Below, piece after piece: positions 1-12,098 of a stretch of 64,000 nt of DNA; the first letter of the stretch is position 1; every line of letters begins with the position of its first letter. The notes under the pieces are model-generated. The model ran no database searches and was not told the origin of the DNA. It saw only the letters and a program-made list of their open reading frames with translations. A program made the translations under genes and the position numbers. Source of the stretch: Lineus longissimus (taxonomy: Eukaryota > Nemertea > Pilidiophora > Heteronemertea > Lineidae); the NCBI RefSeq assembly GCF_910592395.1, contig NC_088315.1, positions 14,057,808 through 14,121,807 on the forward strand, read 5' to 3'.

Positions 1-609
1 TTCCGCCCACCGTGGCGCTTACAATTTTAGACACCTTCGAACTTCAATCATGTATTATTACAAAAATAAGAAAGAGATAAGGCTGGGATAGAGGTAACTA
101 AAAGTAATGATAGTATAGACTCTTTAGGTTGCACTGTTACTGTACAGGGCCTTTTTAATTGGCCCGAGACGAGTGTTTTATTGACACGTTCTTCAGTGCG
201 CGTGGCGTGTGTGAAGTGAGAGTTTATTAATAGACGGCGCCACCGTTAAGGTATAATTTAGCTGATGAAACTAGTGTTCAATTTAGTGAAGTTTCAAAGC
301 TATTCTGAGTCTGTACTAATGTAAAATGACAGCAGCTTAGTACTACTGCTGATAGTCAATGTCTGTCCTCTGTCCTTGGTAAAAGATGAAGTCACAACTG
401 GTCCTTTTTAGAAAAGAATGTCACAACCAGTCATTTGTGAGACAAAGTCACAATCTGTCTCCAGTGTATTTAGTGTCGGTATTTTTATCTTTTCAGTTTT
501 TACGTGCTCTGTGGTGCCCTTTGTAACGCGAATGTGAACAAAGTTTTAAACGAAAGAAAGTCTTCATTTCTTATTGACTTAAACTGCCACAACATGTGTT
601 GTATTGTTG
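1..609. other. non-coding flank, nothing recognised
   Basis: AT-rich sequence with only short chance reading frames. I see no exon, element end or regulatory signal I can support. Confidence 0.5.
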
Positions 610-1487
610 CTTGGAGTAAGTACCATAAGAATATCATCAAAAACAAGTCACTAATAAGCGAGATATTGCACTTTTTACCTATTTCAGTTTTGGCCTCCTG
701 GTGGCCAAATTGAGTACCAGATCAGATTCGGTGTCCGAGTTTACATGACGTAGGGAGTCATGTGTACCAAATTTCAAATTCATAGCTTTAGCGGTTAAGA
801 AACGTGTCATAGTTACAATCAAACGACCAATTTACGCCATTTGACCTCTGTTACCTTGAAAAGCAGGTCAAATCAAAAACTCATCTGATATGTGATGTAT
901 CCGTGCTAGGAGAACCTACCATAACAATTTTATTGAAAAGGAGTCACTAATAAGCAAGAGATATCACACTTTCTAGGTTTTCACTTTTGGCCCCCTGGTG
1001 GCCAAGTCGAGAATCAGACCGGATTGAAATTCAGGGTCAGAGGTCACCTGACTTGGGGGGTCCTTTGTACAAAGTCTCAGTTCATAGCCTTAGGGGTTAA
1101 GAAACGTGCCACAGTTACGCTCCAAAGGCCATTTGCGCCATTTTACCTCGGTGACCTTGACAAGTACGTCAAATCAGAAAACCGGTATCATATTTGATGT
1201 ATCCTTGCTAAGAGTATCCACCATAAATTTTTTACCAAAAACGAAACAGTAATAAGCGAGATCTTTTAGCTTTGGCCCCCTGGTGACCAAGTCAAGACTC
1301 AGACCGGACCGAAATTTAGCGTCCGAGTTTATCTGACCTAGGGGGTCATGTGTACCAAGTTTAAAGTTCATAGCTTTAGCGGTTAAGAAACGTGCCACTG
1401 TTTTTGAAATAGGATACGACGACGACGACGACGACGGACACCGGACACTGCGGTATTGTATAGACTCCCCTACGGTGAGCCAAAAAG
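610..1487. repeat. tandem array of a ~300-bp dispersed repeat (array 1)
   Basis: About three diverged units of roughly 300 bp. Landmarks recur in order in each: an 'aataagc-gagat' block (near 651, 951 and 1249), 'ccctggtggccaag', 'gtcatgtgtaccaa', 'ttaagaaacgtgcca' and 'ccttgaaaag-aggtcaaatc'. The array ends in a GAC microsatellite (1416-1437) followed by 'ggtgagccaaaaa'. The same family forms a second array at 56450-57580 and isolated pieces elsewhere. The shared tail suggests a non-autonomous mobile element whose body has been tandemly amplified. Confidence 0.85.
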
Positions 1488-1616
1488 TGGCTGCAATTAC
1501 CCCACTTTACCTTACATGCTGTAATGATAAAAATTGTCAAAATCTGTGTCAACAAGCAAAAAAGTGGGTAGATTTATGAAAGTTCGTTCACCTTTTGACT
1601 TGAGTTCCCAGTGAAG

Positions 1617-1704
1617 ATGGACGTAATTGGGAGGAACTGGATAAACGCCAGAATTGTGATTGCGTCTGTATTCGGTGACAAGAAGAGCAAGGTCGCTATT
1701 GCAG
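1617..1704 (+). CDS. candidate first coding exon, unassigned
   Basis: An ATG in good context (GAAGATGG) opens a 29-codon frame (begins MDVIGRNWINAR) that runs exactly into a strong GTAAGT donor at 1705. It ends in phase 1. Spliced to the PMT 5'-UTR acceptor at 2451 it would stop after a few codons, so it is not an N-terminal extension of PMT. It could be an upstream leader exon with its own small frame, or an exon of another gene. I do not recognise the peptide. Confidence 0.25.
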
Positions 1705-2095
1705 GTAAGTCTGCTCGCACTTTCATCTGAAATTCATCAATTTCTGTATATCGGCAGCAGGTTACTGAATAGCTTAGTCGCATACTCCCACTGAGAGAAA
1801 TGGGCAACACGTACCAAAGCTGGCGTTATAGTTTGATGGGACGACTCCATACCGCATAAATTGGTAGAAGTCTCGTCAACAAACTGGGTAAAGGCCACCA
1901 TTTTGATGACAGACACTGGAAAGACATGAAAGAGAGGAGGAAATACCTAAGATCAGTACACGAAGGTGAAAAAGTCTGTTGAAGGTGGTTGAAGCGGTGA
2001 CCCGTGAGGCAAAAAGATGAAATGGAAACTTCTACATGTATAGTATGAATTGAAGCGTAACAAAAACGCGTCCACAACACGCTAGCCGGATCCGT

Positions 2096-2499
2096 CACTG
2101 CCTGGACGAAAGTGCGCGCATTGCGTTTTTAGTCGGACGATTGGTCCGCTCAAGTCGGCGGAGTGCGCGGACTACTCGCCTACCAAAGCGAAACTGTGGG
2201 TCGGCGAGCGAGTATAAACTGGCCTTAACGATCTCTTGCAGAGTGTCGCGCGCACGTGTGGCAACCAATAACTAAAACAAATGCGTTCATTAAAGATAAT
2301 CTTTAAAAAATATTATGTCAGCATTTTTGGGTTTGGCATTCCGACTTTTTAATACAAAAGGTCTCGCCGCAAAAGGATAATTTGGTGAGAGAAGGGGGTC
2401 ACATCCTCTTGGCTGACCTCACCAGGAACGACTTTTTTTTCATTTCTTTAGGTACAATAAAGTACTAGTCTTTAACTGAACAAAACTCGTATTCCAACC
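2096..2499 (+). promoter_or_regulatory. probable promoter and 5' leader of the PMT gene
   Basis: A locally GC-rich stretch (about 2100-2230) with a TATAAA at 2213-2218 lies just upstream of the first PMT coding exon. A pyrimidine tract ending in CTTTAG at 2446-2451 looks like a splice acceptor, so 2452-2499 would be 5' UTR. An in-frame TAA at 2473-2475 blocks any upstream extension and supports the start at 2500. The TATA assignment is inference. Confidence 0.35.
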
Positions 2500-5400
2500 A
2501 TGGACTCCGATTCAAAATGCTCAACAGCCGAGCTCCAGAAATTACTGGACAACAAGCTATACACCACACGATTGATCAGAACATATGAACGCATCTACGG
2601 CGAGACGTTCCTCAGTCCGGGAGGCTCAGAGGCAAGCAAGGTATAATCACCATTTACAATTCTTTCCAAAGGAATTTGCATAAAAATTCTTAACCTGGTT
2701 CCTTGATTGGTACAACAAAACTCCGCCGGTGAAGCAGGATTGAGAGAATCTGATTGGCAAATGAACTGACGTATTTCGAAAATCCCTGATATGGACCATA
2801 GGAGGTGTTGATTCGCCAACCAATACGACAGTGAGATATCAACTGCAATTCTAAAACACCTAAAACTAGACTTTGAAACGAGATTTTTGCTGCTTTTTAC
2901 TTCTTCCATATTTTCAATCACTTGGTTTTATTATATCGCTCGATAAACTGCTGACGATTCTTCTTCTTTAGGATATTGTATCGTATCTTGACCTGGCTCC
3001 GGGTATGAAGTGTCTGGACGTCGGGTGTGGCACTGGAGGAAATGCGTTCTACTTGGCCAAGGTATGTGAGACTGCAGGAGATGCTGTCACAAAAACGTAT
3101 GAATCCTATCATAGCTAACGAAATACCATCGAATCGATAAATAGGATAAATAGCTTGTGATGACTTCCCCCTTTTTTTGACCAAGGCAAGTCAAATTATG
3201 ACCGTCACGAACCCCTACAGCATATCATTGGGCGAACAACGACACGTGACCGGTCCATAAAAACTGCTGTTACCCGATAGTTGCGAGCAACATTTATGGA
3301 CCTTTAGAGTAAACAGACACTCTAAGATGGACCACTCATGAGTTAGAAGGGTGCTCTGAAGTAACGTGTCACTGAATTTTCAGCATCATGGTGTTGAAGT
3401 ACACGGTTTGGATCTTTCCAACAATATGGTGAATCTCGCGAGAGAATACGCAAATGGGCGATATAAGGACGCGAGGTTATCATTCGCAGTTGAAGATGTC
3501 ACAACAAGCGAGTTTCCTGATGAAAGTTTCGACGTTATCTACAGTCAGTGTGTATTGTCACATATTCAGGACAAGTTGAGTTTATTCAAGAAATTACGGG
3601 TAAGAAAAGCGTCCTAAATGACGGGTCGTGTTCCTAAGATTTTGAAGTAATTTAGACCTTGCCTCTCTCAAAATAGCGCGTGGTCGAGGCAGCCATGTGG
3701 TGGTGAAATCGATGAGGTTTTCGACCTTCACGAGCAACATCTGCCATTGGTTCCGTCAGGTGATACCATTTGGTAACCTGGACGAAACTGAACAAATATG
3801 GCTATGCGTGCGGCCATATTGTATGTACATGTAGGGACAACTTGGGCGTGGTAGTTACCTGGCCAGGAGGATAATGACTCTGCGCCGCCACCATGGGCCG
3901 CCACCAGTAGGCCCTAGTATCACACAGATGCCGAGTTCTAATAATGATTTTGGACGGTGTTGCGAGGCAGTTTTGGACATGGCATGTGAATTTCAGGCAG
4001 GCCTATGGTTACACCCCGTTCTAATGCATTGTTTATTGCAGTTCAATGACTTTTCAATAGTTTGGGGAAGTCACAGTTGTGCTGGGAGCCATTTTGTATT
4101 AAAAACCAACATAGTTCATGCCCAAGTTGTCCCTTTAAGATGAATACAGAATCGTAACCAGTGTTTTAGGCTGCTGTCAAACTGTAAATTCTTTACTCCA
4201 ACAATCCTTGGATCAACAGAAAACAGACTTCAGCACTTTGATAATTCTTCACGATATATACCTTCGTGTCAAAATGTGATATTTCAGACTTGGCTGAAAC
4301 CTGGGGGTAGACTCCTCATCGCTGATTACATATGCAGTTCGGGGAACCACTCCAAGGCCTTCACGGACTACATCGCCCAGCGCGAATATCACATCTTACC
4401 CGTGGAACAATACTCAAAGGTAAGCGTAGTTTATCCCCGCCAAATGACGATCTCCCAGTGAGAGGAACGGTAGCATCTGCTGCGGAGTATAACTACGCTA
4501 GTATCATTAAATTGCCCCAATGACTAAACCAGAGGGCTACAAGTGTTACAGCAGTGAAATCTCCCTGGTATCGAAGTCAAGTTCTACGCTATTATCTAAA
4601 TGAGTGTTCAGCGGTTTTTATTCTCGGTCGACCACATCCACCGCCTTACTGCTTCCAACAGTCGACCTAGCATAATATGAGCCCGGGTGTATCTGACAAC
4701 TAAACGACTAAATGTATTGAGTCCATATCACAGACCAAACGATATAGATCCGTGCCCTAACATAGAAATTGGGTAACCACTAATCAATGCACGGAGTCTA
4801 TAGCTTTTTTTAAAGGTATCTGCCTTCGGGCCAACAACTTCATAAAGATGGTTTTTTTCCGTAACAGCAACTAATGCGATCAATTGGTAACAGCCCACCA
4901 ACGCAGTGTCCGTAAAATTCAGTATCGCCTAATTGTATAATCTAAATCGTCCAAACACAACTTTTTATTTCTCTTGGTTGATCTGTCTCCTGAAAGTTAC
5001 TAAGGTCTCGTTAGGGAGTTTTTCCCGAATGTACGCGATGATGACGTGCCCCGTTAACAGGACGGAACATCTATTTTAAAATGCGTTTCGAATGTGATTG
5101 CAAGAGGATAACCCATTTGTGTCGTATATCACTGAAAATGCCCGATTTCCCTGATTCTGCAGGATGTTAAATCGGGCATTTTATTTCTTTAAATAAATCA
5201 TAAGCATCGCATTGGCTCTTAGCTCTGCTCACCATCCCAAATGGCAATATTGCCAATTGGGTCGGACAATCACGGAAAACCCCAAATATTATACATTGCT
5301 TCCTGTATAATTCTTACAGTGACCATTCTCTCGTTAAAGATATTAGGTTACGCTACACAAAAATCAAAAAGAAATCGAGGGTCAACCATTGAACTTTTGA

Positions 5401-7530
5401 GATATGTTGAATTTTTCACAAGTCAGCGAAAAACGCACCAACTTACTGGCACTGGACGGCATTTCAACACGGGCCCGACGCACATCCAAAGTTCAGTGTA
5501 CACATACGTCGGCAACAACAGTAAAATGCGTAGTTTCTTGTCAATAGCCGCCTATTGAGTAGCGCTCCAGGTTTCAGAAACTCCAAATAACATGTATTTG
5601 CCAAAACAACTGCTAAATCAACACTGGCGTACTGTGAGGACCAAGAAATCTGTGATTTTTTAGGAAAAAACTCCCTAATGAGACCTTACATTGATAAAGA
5701 ATTTAATGATTTCAGGTGTTGGAATGTGCAGGTTTCAAGACTGTCATCGTCAAAGACAACACTGGCGTCTTCGCTTGGACCTTACAGACGGATTTGGCGC
5801 GAATAGAGAGCAACAAGGAGGATTTTATAAATGTAGGTAAAGGTTTCATTAGGGACTTTTTTGTATTCATGCGCGGCCAAGCCCTAACCGTAGTTCCTTA
5901 AAGACCATTGATTTCTTGGCCGTTGTTTTGGCAAAGACACGTTTTTTTGGGAGTTTCTGAAACCTGGAGCGCTACTCAATAGGCGGCTAACAAGAAACTA
6001 CGCATTTTACTGTTGTTGCCGACGTATGTGTACACTGAACTTGGGATGTGCGTCGGGCCCGTGTTGAAATGTCGTCCAGGGCCAGTTGGTGCGTTTTTCG
6101 CTGATTTGAGCAAAATTCAACATATTATCTCAAAAGTTCACTGGTTGATCCTCGCGAACATTTGGGAAAAACTCCCTGACGAGACCTTAGGGAGTTTTTC
6201 CCAAATGTACGCGATGATGACGTTTCCTATTAACAGGATGTAACATCTATTTTAAAATGCGTTTCCAAAGTGAATGCATGAGGACAACCCATTTGTGTCG
6301 TATATCACTGGAAACGCCCGATTCCCCTGATTCTGCAGGATGTTAAATCGGGCATTTTATGTCTTAAATAAATCATAAGCGTCGCATTTGCTCCTAGCTC
6401 TGTTCACCATCCCAAATGGCAATATTGCCAATTGGGCCGGACAATCACGAAAACCCCCAAATATTATACATTTCGTCCTGAATAATTCTTAGACAAAGAA
6501 AACGTGCTCTTCTTCTCGATTTACGTACTTTACTTCAAAAAAGTCAGTTTTAACACTACTGCACAAATATAGAGTGGTCTTAAAGTTCCATTTGGATAGA
6601 GAATTGACGGACTGATTTGGAAATTCATTCCAACCATGCAAATGTTTCAGAAATGAGAAAAAGCTCCTGGGTGTCATGACATGCATGATGTGTCTTGCCT
6701 CTGCATTTCTGTACTCAGACATGTCAGAGGGTTTTCAACTTTCATATCATTGAAGAAATAATTCATTCCAATCTACAAGTATGTCAATCACATCATTTAT
6801 TTAAAAATCGTCTGCTAGGACATACAGGACAACGTCGGTGGAGACAGTTGTGACATTTCAATTTTCATTGCATAGAGATTTGACGGACTGATTTGGAAAT
6901 TCATTCCAACCATCATGGGTGTCATGACATGCATTCAATTATTATTTCACCACAAAGAGCTGTTTCTGTCAGCAGATATGAGACAGCTACCGGGGCGGGG
7001 ACTATTTCTTTATGGGGCCTTATTGTTCAACGTCTCCAAGGAATTCTATTTTTAGAGTCCAATGGGGGGGGGCTTCCCCCAATGTACTGACTAAAACCTG
7101 TCACTTTCAGAGAACGGGGAGGGGGTTTGGGGGACACATCCCCCAATGTACTGGCTAAATATGTCAGAAGGACGGGGGTTTGGGGGGGGGGGGGGCTCCC
7201 CCATGTCAAACAGTTGTGTGAGTTCACTAGAGCTTGCTCTTTACATATTAATGAGAATGAAACACGGTAGAACCTCTCCTCTTGGGACACACTCGGGACT
7301 GACAAATGCTGTCCTCAATAGAGACGTGTCTTACGATACTAGTTGCAGGTCAAACAACCTACAAGAATAGACGACAGCGAAAATGTCCCATGTCTCATTT
7401 CGTTATCTAACTTTCTCTGTAGGAATTCAGCCCGGAGGAATACGACCACATATTTGAAGTCTGGCAGGCCAAGTTGCGGAGGGCACAAGAGGGGGAGCAG
7501 GGGTACGGATTATTCGTTTACGAGAAGTAA
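2500..7530 (+). CDS. PMT: phosphoethanolamine N-methyltransferase, six exons, complete
   Basis: Exons: 2500-2640, 2972-3061, 3384-3599, 4288-4419, 5716-5832, 7423-7530; all introns are phase 0 with GT/AG ends, giving 267 residues. The start lies in a strong context (CCAACCATGG). It is a class I SAM-dependent methyltransferase: motif I is [12 protein letters not shown] (about 62-73), the SAM-ribose acidic loop is GLDLS (85-89), and [13 protein letters not shown] (151-163) follows. Family knowledge: the enzyme methylates phosphoethanolamine stepwise to phosphocholine; length matches single-domain enzymes such as the ~266-residue Plasmodium PMT. The catalytic pair appears conserved (Tyr21, His137), but the usual SRD before the histidine reads SQC here. 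It faces an ethanolamine kinase gene downstream. MITE-like elements tightly flank exon 5. Function is confident; substrate range is inferred. Confidence 0.93.
5001..5688. mobile_element. MITE-like element A in PMT intron 4
   Basis: It begins TAAGGTCTCGTTAGGGAGTT and ends with the near-exact inverted complement (CTCCCTAATGAGACCTTA), a terminal inverted repeat of about 23 bp. The left half contains a strong internal hairpin around 'aaatgcccgat...atcgggcattt' (about 5138-5182). No coding capacity is visible. It ends 27 bp before PMT exon 5. Confidence 0.8.
5838..6189. mobile_element. MITE-like element B in PMT intron 5
   Basis: It begins TAAAGGTTTCATTAGGGACT and ends CTCCCTGACGAGACCTTA, the same terminal inverted repeat as element A. 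Most of the body is an inverted copy of the right half of A (5400-5688). The left end starts only 5 bp after the end of PMT exon 5, directly after the donor bases GTAGG. Confidence 0.75.
6187..6492. mobile_element. partial MITE-like element C
   Basis: A direct, roughly 300-bp copy of the left half of element A (5008-5320), including the same internal hairpin. It abuts the right end of element B, sharing the bases TTA, and lacks a right terminus. Confidence 0.75.
6597..6937. repeat. short direct repeat in PMT intron 5
   Basis: A segment containing 'gacggactgatttggaaatt' at 6605 recurs at 6886 with the same following 'gggtgtcatgacatgcat'. The second copy lacks about 32 bp found in the first. 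This looks like a local duplication. Confidence 0.6.
7060..7205. repeat. G/C-homopolymer-rich low-complexity tract
   Basis: Two diverged copies of a 'cccccaatgtactg-ctaaa' unit are separated by runs of G, including a 14-G run near 7181-7194. It lies in PMT intron 5 just upstream of the last exon. No gene is visible. Confidence 0.5.
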
Positions 7531-7620
7531 CAGATCTCGAGACGTAAGAGAAGATGAGACAGTCATATGCAGGTGTAACGTATTTGATTGTCTCTCAGAT
7601 CTCAGTCAATACTCCCCGAC

Positions 7621-7626
7621 AATAAA
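7621..7626 (+). terminator. probable poly(A) signal of the PMT gene
   Basis: AATAAA lies 91 bp after the PMT stop codon, a normal distance for a short 3' UTR. Confidence 0.6.
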
Positions 7627-7708
7627 TTAGCGAAACGAGCTATGACCGGACAATGAAAAAATAAGAAATTAAAGATCACGAGACGTAAAATAATATGCAG
7701 GTGCATTA

Positions 7709-7792
7709 CCAACGCTGTTATTATTATTATTATTATTATAATGCCCTAGTATATACAAAAGTCTCGGCCTACGGCGGAGGTGTTGCTGCTGG
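7709..7792 (-). repeat. TTA microsatellite joined to a Helitron-like end fragment
   Basis: About seven TTA repeats are followed by sequence whose reverse complement reads 'cctccgcc-taggc-gagacttttgtat', matching the 5' end of element W at 45779-45815. It is probably a relic of the same family. Confidence 0.5.
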
Positions 7793-8837
7793 ATCCCCCT
7801 TTTCCAAGCTCCATACAGATGTCAACATGCAGCGCAGTGTGGAGAGTACGTGAAGATCGTTGTATACTGCACGAAAAGAGATTCCGTTGTGATTATTTCC
7901 AAAACGGTTCTTGGTTAAAAATTGATCTCTCACTTTCAGTATTTGGTTGTCTTACCAAACACTGGAGCAGCCATTTTGTCAAAAGCTTCAATGAACCGTC
8001 TCGGTTTTGGTCTACCTTTGAGCTCCCGAAAGAATAGCGAAAGTCGTTTTATATTTTGATAAATGATGAATATAACTACTTTTCTCCAACAACAAATGAA
8101 TGTTTGTACAATTTTACAATTTTTAAAAAATAAAAACATTTCGATCTCAATTCTGTCATCTCAATTCTGTATTGAAATAGCCAATAGCAATCCAAATGAA
8201 TATTCTCTTAGAAATCTCTCCTCCTGTTTCCATTGCTACCCTGTGAAAAACGATTCTTCAACAAGATGAATTGATCGGTATAGCACGTAACATCATGTCT
8301 GCTTTCCGATTGGTCGAGAGAGGTCCGATTCGTCCCGCGTGATGATTGGGAATCATACTCCTACTCTAGACCAATCAGCACTTGTTTCGCTTCAACCAGT
8401 TTTATTGACCGTCCTTGAATACACACCATAAACATAGCACGACAATAATTTATTGAAAGATGTACACACTGAAGTATTCTGAATAGATTTTAAAAGCAGG
8501 TCTTAAACCGCAACTGAATTTTTTGTATGCCCCTTCTGTCCACCCATGCTGTAACAGTGTGCTCAAACATCGTAATTAGCGACCGTGATCGAGAGATGTC
8601 AATCACTTGTACAGCCCAAAGTCGGCGCAATGGTCGCCTTGATTGTGATTTTTCCCATTCTCATTTCCCCTCCCCGTTTCAGGAACGTTATAAAAGAGAA
8701 AACGTGTGTCCCGTTAGTAGCTAGTACCGCACGTTAGTGGATACGGCTAAAAATCTGCAGAAATATTGGCATCTGGGCTAGAGGAACATAGTGTAAAAAT
8801 ACTACAGCGATAGTCCACCCCCTTCCTATTTTGTTGT

Positions 8838-9625
8838 CCAGGGTCTTCGTTTTAAAGTTGGTGGGGTCTTTGTTTTATAGTTGGTAAAATTTCGATAATA
8901 CTTGAATATGTCGTTTCATTATATGGCAGGTTTTTGTTTGAGTGGTATCTGTAACTATGCTGACGATTTTGTAGCAATTGAGTCATTTTAAGTAAATTAG
9001 GCTACTGTACAAAAGGTGGTTTCGTGCACGTATAGCATGAGGAAAGGGACATCTGCCTGTAGGAATGTCACCAGTCGGTGGATATGGCTGAAAATCGGCA
9101 GTAAATGTATCTGTAAAGTGACTGCGGTCGAATTAAAAAATTGTACTTGAGCACATAACACATAGCACACATCATATAGTACAGACCAGATTTAATTTAT
9201 TCTATTCCATCTACAAAAATCGAGTGGAATGTGTAAAAGTAAAGTTTGTTTATTATAGTGTCACCCCTAATGAAATAGCCAGCCATCTTTTTGGCTTATG
9301 AGACACTCTTTACTTCCCAACTCCTATCTCTAATGCCAGGCGCCTGGCGAAGAAGGCAGTTTGTAGTCTATATTTAACTAGCTGGCGGCTAACCAACCGG
9401 CCGCATCGGAAAGAGGTAACCAGCGGGCCTCGAACCTTCGAGACCTTCCGTTCACGAGGCAGACGCCTTAACCACAAGACCATCGAGATCGGTATATTTG
9501 GTCAGGGTCTTAGGTCTTCGTTTCATAGATGCCCTAATATTTTCTAGGGTCTCAGGTCTTCGTTTTATAGATGTCCTAAAATTTAAGGGGTCTTATGTCT
9601 TCGGTTTATAGATACCCTAATTTAG
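8838..9625. repeat. short periodic repeats, otherwise non-coding
   Basis: The unit 'gggtct-aggtcttcgttt-atagatgccctaa' occurs about three times with a period near 42 bp (9503, 9546, 9587). Two looser copies lie near 8840-8885. The sequence between contains no recognisable gene except the tRNA-like piece noted separately. Confidence 0.45.
9397..9492 (-). other. tRNA-like, probable SINE head
   Basis: The reverse complement contains a box A-like GTGGTTAAGGCG and a perfect box B core GGTTCGAGGCC about 30 bases later. The T-arm and anticodon stems do not pair well, so this is more likely the tRNA-derived promoter of a SINE, or a pseudogene, than a functional tRNA. Confidence 0.35.
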
Positions 9626-9964
9626 GAATGAAACAGTACGATAGTAATTTTTTTGCTCGTATACAACTACATCTAAAACTTATCAGTTTATTTCGAGGCG
9701 AAGATCATGCCACGACATAGTCCTGTCGGGGATAAAACAAATAAAATTGCTTAGAATTAGGCTCATGGCGGTGCCGTGTGGTATTAGGCCATGTACACAA
9801 CTACCTTGGTGACTTCAGCTGATAGACCAAATCGCGTCCTTTATGATTCATGGTTTAATTCTGGTCCCGGTTTTGAAATTTTAATGGTTCCGGTAGGTAC
9901 TTCTGGTAAGGGTACATCAGACATCCGCAAGGCAAAATGCCAGGTTTCGATACCCACTATCGAA

Positions 9965-10012
9965 GGTCCAAACACTCAAATGGCATAAATTGCCCGTTTG
10001 AGTGTTTGGACC
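9965..10012. repeat. perfect 16-bp inverted repeat with 16-nt loop
   Basis: The arms GGTCCAAACACTCAAA (9965-9980) and its exact complement (9997-10012) would form a hairpin. A smaller 7-bp hairpin (ttcgata/tatcgaa) lies just upstream. No element ends are evident. Confidence 0.6.
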
Positions 10013-10019
10013 CATGAGT

Positions 10020-11819
10020 CCTTGGGCCCAAACATGCATATCTAAATAGAGGCAGATTCCTATGGACGTGGCCGCCTCTATGATACGAGTTATTCTGGCC
10101 CATAGTTCCCATCTACGACTTGGCCAACTAACCCTAGGCTGAAGATACTGCGTAACTGAATAATTCAATCAACGAAGTTTACTAGTGTAAATAATAATTT
10201 TATTCATCTTAGAATATAATGCATGTGATGTGCTTTAAATGAAGCTGACAACCTCAGTTGATCTAGTACCAGAAATCACAGGTTTTTGGCGAGGGTCGTG
10301 AAATCCCCCCCCCCCCCCCCAATCAAAGGATGTTTGTGTTTACTGACTTCGAAAAAGTTTTACCACATTCCCCAATGTTCCAGAATGGGATTTCATTTGT
10401 TTTATTTGTTGCTCAAAGTCCAGTAAGCCATCTCATCAATGAGTCGCCTGTGTCACATGGCTCTTTGTGGCTACATATATTTGGTACTTTGCCAATAGTT
10501 CACGGCATTGAAATATATACCGACAGAAGGTCTGACCTCGCAGGAAGCTAACTAGCTACAGAGACATAGGAGGGGGAGTTGGCTTCATTAGTAGGAATGT
10601 TCATGTGATCATCAGGAGACTGGTACGGAGAGGGACAGGGAGATTTATTAATAGCTAAATGATCCAATATCGTAAATACACCCGGTATACAAAGAAGCTC
10701 CAATATACAAGCCTTAAATACTTATTTGGTTCTGGACAAAGTGTCTGGCAGAGGTTATTGTTGTTTGACAACAGTTCGAGTTTATTACTTCTTGGTAAAG
10801 AAACTGCAATCTGATGACAGATTGCTTTGAATCATGTTTTAAAATAACTGAGAGAAAGTGATTTTTTTGGAGAAATGAAAAGGCCAGGGGCCATTGTGCT
10901 CACCGTATTAGTAGACAAATTGTGCTTGTTAAGAAACGTGCCACGTGCATATATATAGCCAAATGGAAATTGCATGCCATCTGTGACCTAGTTCAAATAA
11001 AAAACATCTGTGACATCATACCATATGGTGGTTAGACGTACCCATATTATCAGATTTTTAGCATTCGGGCAAGTAGTTAAGCAATAATCACATTAGGGCC
11101 ATTTAGACGGCAGGTCTCAAAAATTTCGCAATTCGGTATCATCTGAACGCATTTCTGTAGATATGGAACTCTCCAATACCTGTTGCTTATGGAGGTAAAA
11201 AAAAAAAATTTTAGTTCGATGCAGCCAGGTAAAATGAAGCCGGTTCGGTATCCATTTGGGTTTAAACGACGCTTTTGATCCGGATGCATCTATATTAAAA
11301 CTACCTCGATCGATGTTTTTTTAAAATCCGGATGGGACCACATTGATCCGGATCATTTTGCATTTAGACGAGAAAAATTTAAACCACATTCGGATTCAAT
11401 CGGATCGCATGTGGCTTTTTTCCCGTCGTCTAAACGACCCTTTTATTAGGTTTTCAGATATAACACGATCGAGGCGAATCGCAATGTATGCCCCCGCTCC
11501 GTGGGCACCAGTGTCCTGGTTTTGAAGTTATGGGGTGTAAAGGAAAGATGGCCTCTTGCTGGCCATATTGAATTTCCGAGAGCGTGACCAAAATCCATAG
11601 GGAACCTTCCCCCAATCCACCCTATTAAACCATGGAATTTAGAGATCAATCGAGATAACTGTTCTTGAGTTATAATACGGAATGGGAAATCCAAGATGGC
11701 CTATTGGTGGCCATATTGAATTAACATTTGGTTCACATGTACAGTATCCTATAGTCAGGTGATTTCAAGAACCGAAGTTCAGTTTGCTCTGATTATGCCC
11801 CCGCCATAGTGGGGGCATT
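10020..11819. other. non-coding region
   Basis: It holds a poly-C run (10305-10320), a piece of the ~300-bp repeat family near 10885-10945 ('gtgctcaccg' and 'ttaagaaacgtgccac'), and a small 'tgcccccgccatagtggggg' hairpin near 11797. I see no gene. Confidence 0.4.
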
Positions 11820-12098
11820 ATGTACTTGGGTGGTTACCTTTACAGCATTGGTTGCGACACGTCTTCTTCCTGTATATTGGCAAATACAACCCAAACCACA
11901 TCTTGCTTGCTTGGGGACAGGTTTCCTCCTAATCAGGCAGAGGAGTTCTGCCAACCACTTATTGAAGTTGGAATTCTACTGGGTGATATTCCAGCGAAGT
12001 GTACTTCTTTGGTACAGTCTCAGGACCTTACAATAATGAGAGGTTTTAAAGTCCTAATACGAAAGTACTGTAAACAATGGAAGATAGAAAATACTGAC
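11820..12098 (+). pseudogene. possible relic of a pogo/Tigger-type transposase
   Basis: An open frame reads ...LLGDIPAKCTSLVQSQDL followed by FKVLIRKYCKQW. This resembles, weakly, the third catalytic block of pogo/Tigger transposases (a 'PPNTTxLLQPLD...FK..YRK' pattern). There is no convincing remainder of the gene. The BEL element is inserted directly after it. The assignment rests on a short motif only. Confidence 0.25.

Noticed and set aside
9397-9492. Possible functional tRNA gene
   Set aside because: Box A and box B are present but the cloverleaf stems do not pair; SINE head or pseudogene is more likely.
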